Positions 61,873 through 64,000 of a stretch of DNA of 64,000 nt are shown in pieces. The notes under the pieces were generated by a model. That model saw only the letters and a list, made by a program, of their open reading frames with translations, ran no database searches and was not told the DNA's origin. Position 1 is the stretch's first letter; each line of letters opens with the position of its first letter. The translations under genes were made by a program, and so were the position numbers. Location: assembly GCA_000403255.2 (NCBI GenBank), contig KE159591.1, forward strand, positions 21,823-85,822. The letters are read 5' to 3'. This DNA comes from Lachnospiraceae bacterium 3-1. Its GTDB lineage: Bacteria > Bacillota > Clostridia > Lachnospirales > Lachnospiraceae.

Positions 61873-63111
61873 TTAACATTTTCTATTTTGTCCAAAACAA
61901 ACTGCCGCTGCAATCGACACATCTACTGGATGATAGGGAATCAGCGTTGCCTGAAGAGCGTGATAAATGTCCGATTTGCCCGGCCATACGGTGCCCATCA
62001 GCTGGTTGTGCTCATCCAGCTGATGGAACCATGATCCCTTTTCATGATCCAGAACGATTTCATCCAGATATTGCAAAAACATTGCATAGTCGTCTGCATA
62101 TTCCGATTTACTTGTAATTCTGTACAATACAGCAGAAGTGTTAATGGCCTCTGCCAGCGTCCAGTGCATGCGGTCATGCACCACTGGTCTTCCACTCCAA
62201 TCAGTGGTGTAGACGATACCCGGTGCGCCATCCGCATTCCATGCGTCTTGGATGGCCCGTCGATATAACCGTTCGGCGCTTTCTATATATTTTCCAGCGT
62301 TTTCTGCGCCATATGCTGCACATGCCCACTGACAAATGAGCCTTGCCCATTCAATCCCATGTCCTGGAGTTGCGCCGTAAGGTTTGAAGGGATCGTCCGG
62401 TTTATCTTGGTTGCATTCCAAATCTGCCTTCCAGTCCCTAGTGAAATGTTCTGGTATTCTGTCCTGATTGGCCAAGGCCCAGCCGATTACATGGTCAATA
62501 ATTCTGCCAGCCCTTGCCCGATATTCCTGATTTCCTGTGGCATCCGCCACCGCAAGAAATGCTTCTACCGTATGCATATTGGCATTAATACCCCGGTAAT
62601 CATCCAGCAGGGTAAATTCCGTATTCCAGGTGTCGAAGGTCAGACTGTTTTTATCATCCCAGAAATACTGTTCAAAAGTTTTAAGAGCTTCATCCAGCAA
62701 TTCTTTTGCCCCGTCCCGCCCAGCCAGCAGAGCGGAAGATGAGGCAAGAATGACAAAGGCATGGGCATAACATTGTTTTCCAGGCACAATGTCGCCGCAA
62801 GAAGTGACTCCTGCGTACCAGCCCCCGTTTTTCTCATCCCTCAAGACACCTCTAAGCCCCTTGAGGGCCGCATCTGTTAGCTTTTCGCTGCCTTCATGTC
62901 CCAGCAATGTTCCGATACTATAGACATGGGCCATACGGCAGGTAATCCATGTTTCCCGGTTTCGTTCTTTCCATGGCGCGCCGTCATCTCCAAGATAATA
63001 TGACGCTCCTTCAGGAGATGGGAACTGATGTCCGAATTGCAGTAAATTATCTCTGATTTCCTTCATAAATGCCTTGTTTTCTGATGTATCGATGATATAC
63101 TTTTTCTTCAT
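61873..63111 (-). CDS. AGE-family aldose-ketose isomerase (YihS/mannose isomerase-like)
   Basis: A 412-residue (alpha/alpha)6-barrel enzyme of the N-acylglucosamine 2-epimerase family. The pattern of YihS/mannose isomerases is clear: ITCRMAHVYSIGTLLG, QCYAHAFVILASSSAL, NANMHTVEAFLAV, ATPGHGIEWARLICQW, GKSDIYHALQATLIP, with the arginine, tyrosine and four histidines expected at the active site. It interconverts mannose or a related aldose with its ketose. It lies 2 bases after the alpha-mannosidase-like gene, so a mannose-catabolic operon is likely. Sulfoquinovose is an alternative substrate. Confidence 0.9.
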   Translation of the reverse strand: MKKKYIIDTSENKAFMKEIRDNLLQFGHQFPSPEGASYYLGDDGAPWKERNRETWITCRMAHVYSIGTLLGHEGSEKLTDAALKGLRGVLRDEKNGGWYAGVTSCGDIVPGKQCYAHAFVILASSSALLAGRDGAKELLDEALKTFEQYFWDDKNSLTFDTWNTEFTLLDDYRGINANMHTVEAFLAVADATGNQEYRARAGRIIDHVIGWALANQDRIPEHFTRDWKADLECNQDKPDDPFKPYGATPGHGIEWARLICQWACAAYGAENAGKYIESAERLYRRAIQDAWNADGAPGIVYTTDWSGRPVVHDRMHWTLAEAINTSAVLYRITSKSEYADDYAMFLQYLDEIVLDHEKGSWFHQLDEHNQLMGTVWPGKSDIYHALQATLIPYHPVDVSIAAAVCFGQNRKC

Positions 63112-63113
63112 TT

Positions 63114-64000
63114 TCAGCCTCCAATTAATACAATTGTCTTGATTTCATATGGCATGATATCTGTAAATACCGTATTTCCTTCTGTCTTAAGCTTCGTCTC
63201 TGTGTTCTCCAGCATATCGCTTTCCCATGCCTCTTTAAAATCTTCCTGTACCGTTAAGGTTATTTTCCCTCTTCTGTTCTGGCATTCATAAAGACGAATC
63301 ACGGTATGCTCCGAACGTTCTGCCTGCTTTACCACTTCGATCACTGCATTCTGCTCCTGCACAGTCACATAAGAATACCTCTGGGACAAACAGCCTCCGA
63401 CGTTCTTTTTCACAACAGCCGTCAGCGGATTGTTAAACAGATATGCTTTTTCTACCGTATGCCCCGCTCTGAAATCATCTTCATGGGGACAAATGGAATA
63501 CCAAAACGTGTGATGCTCTTTGTCCGCCTCCGGATTCGGATATAAAGCTGACTTTAACATCGTCAGGCCGATAACGCCGTCTTTTACGCTGCAGCCATAT
63601 TTACAGTCATTTAGCATGCTGACGCCATAGCCGGCTTCGCTTACATCCAACCATTTGTGGGCACAGACTTCAAATTTTGCAAAATCCCACATGGTATTGC
63701 TGTGTGTGGCGCGCTTTACATTTCCATATTGAATTTCAAAAACAGCTTCATTTGTGTGAATGTCCACCGGGAAGTAATCCCGAACAAGGATTTGCGCTTC
63801 TTTCCAGTCAATTTCATTGCGGATATCAATCCGGTACAAATCCTGATAAAAATACAAATACTGTACGATTTTGGAATCCAGATAGGCGCGTTCAATCCGA
63901 ATGCATGCCCGGATTGGTCCATCCTCCAAGATTTCTATATTGGAAACCTCGTTTACTTCCCAGGATTTTTCCGTATAATAATTGTTAATGTCCCAAGCAT
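63114..64000 (-). CDS. GH38-like alpha-mannosidase, C-terminal part (runs off the window)
   Basis: The last 295 codons of a large protein open at the window end. The strand-rich segments IRNEIDWKEAQILVRDYFPV, WDFAKFEVCAHKWLDVSE, YGVSMLNDCKYGCSVKDG, and LTMLKSALYPNPEADKEHHTF are characteristic of the C-terminal beta domains of GH38 alpha-mannosidases. The catalytic domain lies outside. With the isomerase behind it, it would release and convert mannose from glycans. Confidence 0.85.
   Translation of the reverse strand, partial: AWDINNYYTEKSWEVNEVSNIEILEDGPIRACIRIERAYLDSKIVQYLYFYQDLYRIDIRNEIDWKEAQILVRDYFPVDIHTNEAVFEIQYGNVKRATHSNTMWDFAKFEVCAHKWLDVSEAGYGVSMLNDCKYGCSVKDGVIGLTMLKSALYPNPEADKEHHTFWYSICPHEDDFRAGHTVEKAYLFNNPLTAVVKKNVGGCLSQRYSYVTVQEQNAVIEVVKQAERSEHTVIRLYECQNRRGKITLTVQEDFKEAWESDMLENTETKLKTEGNTVFTDIMPYEIKTIVLIGG

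Overview
The window looks like chromosomal DNA of a gut Clostridia (Lachnospiraceae-type Firmicute). The host genes at the right end (CutC, a MATE exporter, an EFR1-type flavodoxin/ferredoxin, an AGE-family sugar isomerase, an alpha-mannosidase-like protein) have moderate to low GC, strong AGGAGG ribosome binding sites and Clostridia-like protein sequences. About 54 of the 64 kb is mobile DNA. I saw no rRNA, tRNA or CRISPR array. All assignments come from reading motifs by eye; no database search was possible. Layout. (1) 1-13.63 kb is the right part of a GC-rich mobilizable element (IME-A). It holds a GNAT gene, a large serine recombinase, small HTH/TnpV genes, an XRE repressor, a RepA_N-like/DUF3847/MobA-MobL/CHC2-primase/VapE mobilization and replication block, an AT-rich signal-peptidase-II-like cargo gene, and a second large serine recombinase at the right edge. 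(2) 13.64-41.33 kb is a Tn1549-like integrative conjugative element (ICE). It begins in the window with the last 22 codons of a Maff2 gene, which IME-A has apparently split. It then runs through TrbL/VirB6, PrgI, VirB4 (interrupted by an in-frame TAG), a cytosine methyltransferase, DUF6674, an NlpC/P60 lytic protein, DUF4315, DUF4366, topoisomerase III, a 1.47-kresidue ArdC/YodL protein and a TTRAP protein. After a reverse-strand cargo block (receiver-less winged helix, FlxA-like, DUF6033, M56 peptidase, BlaI) come the relaxase and MobC, SymE-like and HTH genes, a sigma-like factor, TnpW and the ICE recombinase. (3) 41.33-about 54.4 kb is a second mobilizable element (IME-B). Its own recombinase gene has been cut after about 70 codons by the ICE. 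It carries an XRE repressor with three matching palindromic operators, a GntR/ABC-transporter operon, a MobA-MobB-MobC set whose MobB-like gene is split by an IS element, a ParM/ParR partition pair, a P4-type helicase and TnpV. (4) 54.4-64 kb is host chromosome: a scar of a deleted AlbA_2/AAA_4-type gene, a multidomain transglutaminase-like protein with CutC, MATE with a flavin-binding protein, EFR1, and an aldose-ketose isomerase next to an alpha-mannosidase-like gene that runs off the end. How it works together: the arrangement is a set of nested elements (IME-A inside the ICE inside IME-B). The ICE would supply the mating apparatus (VirB4, VirB6, PrgI, NlpC/P60) and both IMEs carry their own relaxases, so IMEs could in principle use the ICE channel. 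However, Maff2 and virB4 of this ICE copy are damaged, so self-transfer may be impaired. The most interesting unexplained features are a 108-bp inverted duplicate with compensating base changes lying just upstream of both the mobC-relaxase and the ardC operons, the BlaI/M56/DUF6033/FlxA-like module, a lone TIR-domain gene with its own promoter and terminator, two genes whose best start codons are ATC or ATA, and a cytosine methyltransferase whose target-recognition part is plausible in two reading frames.
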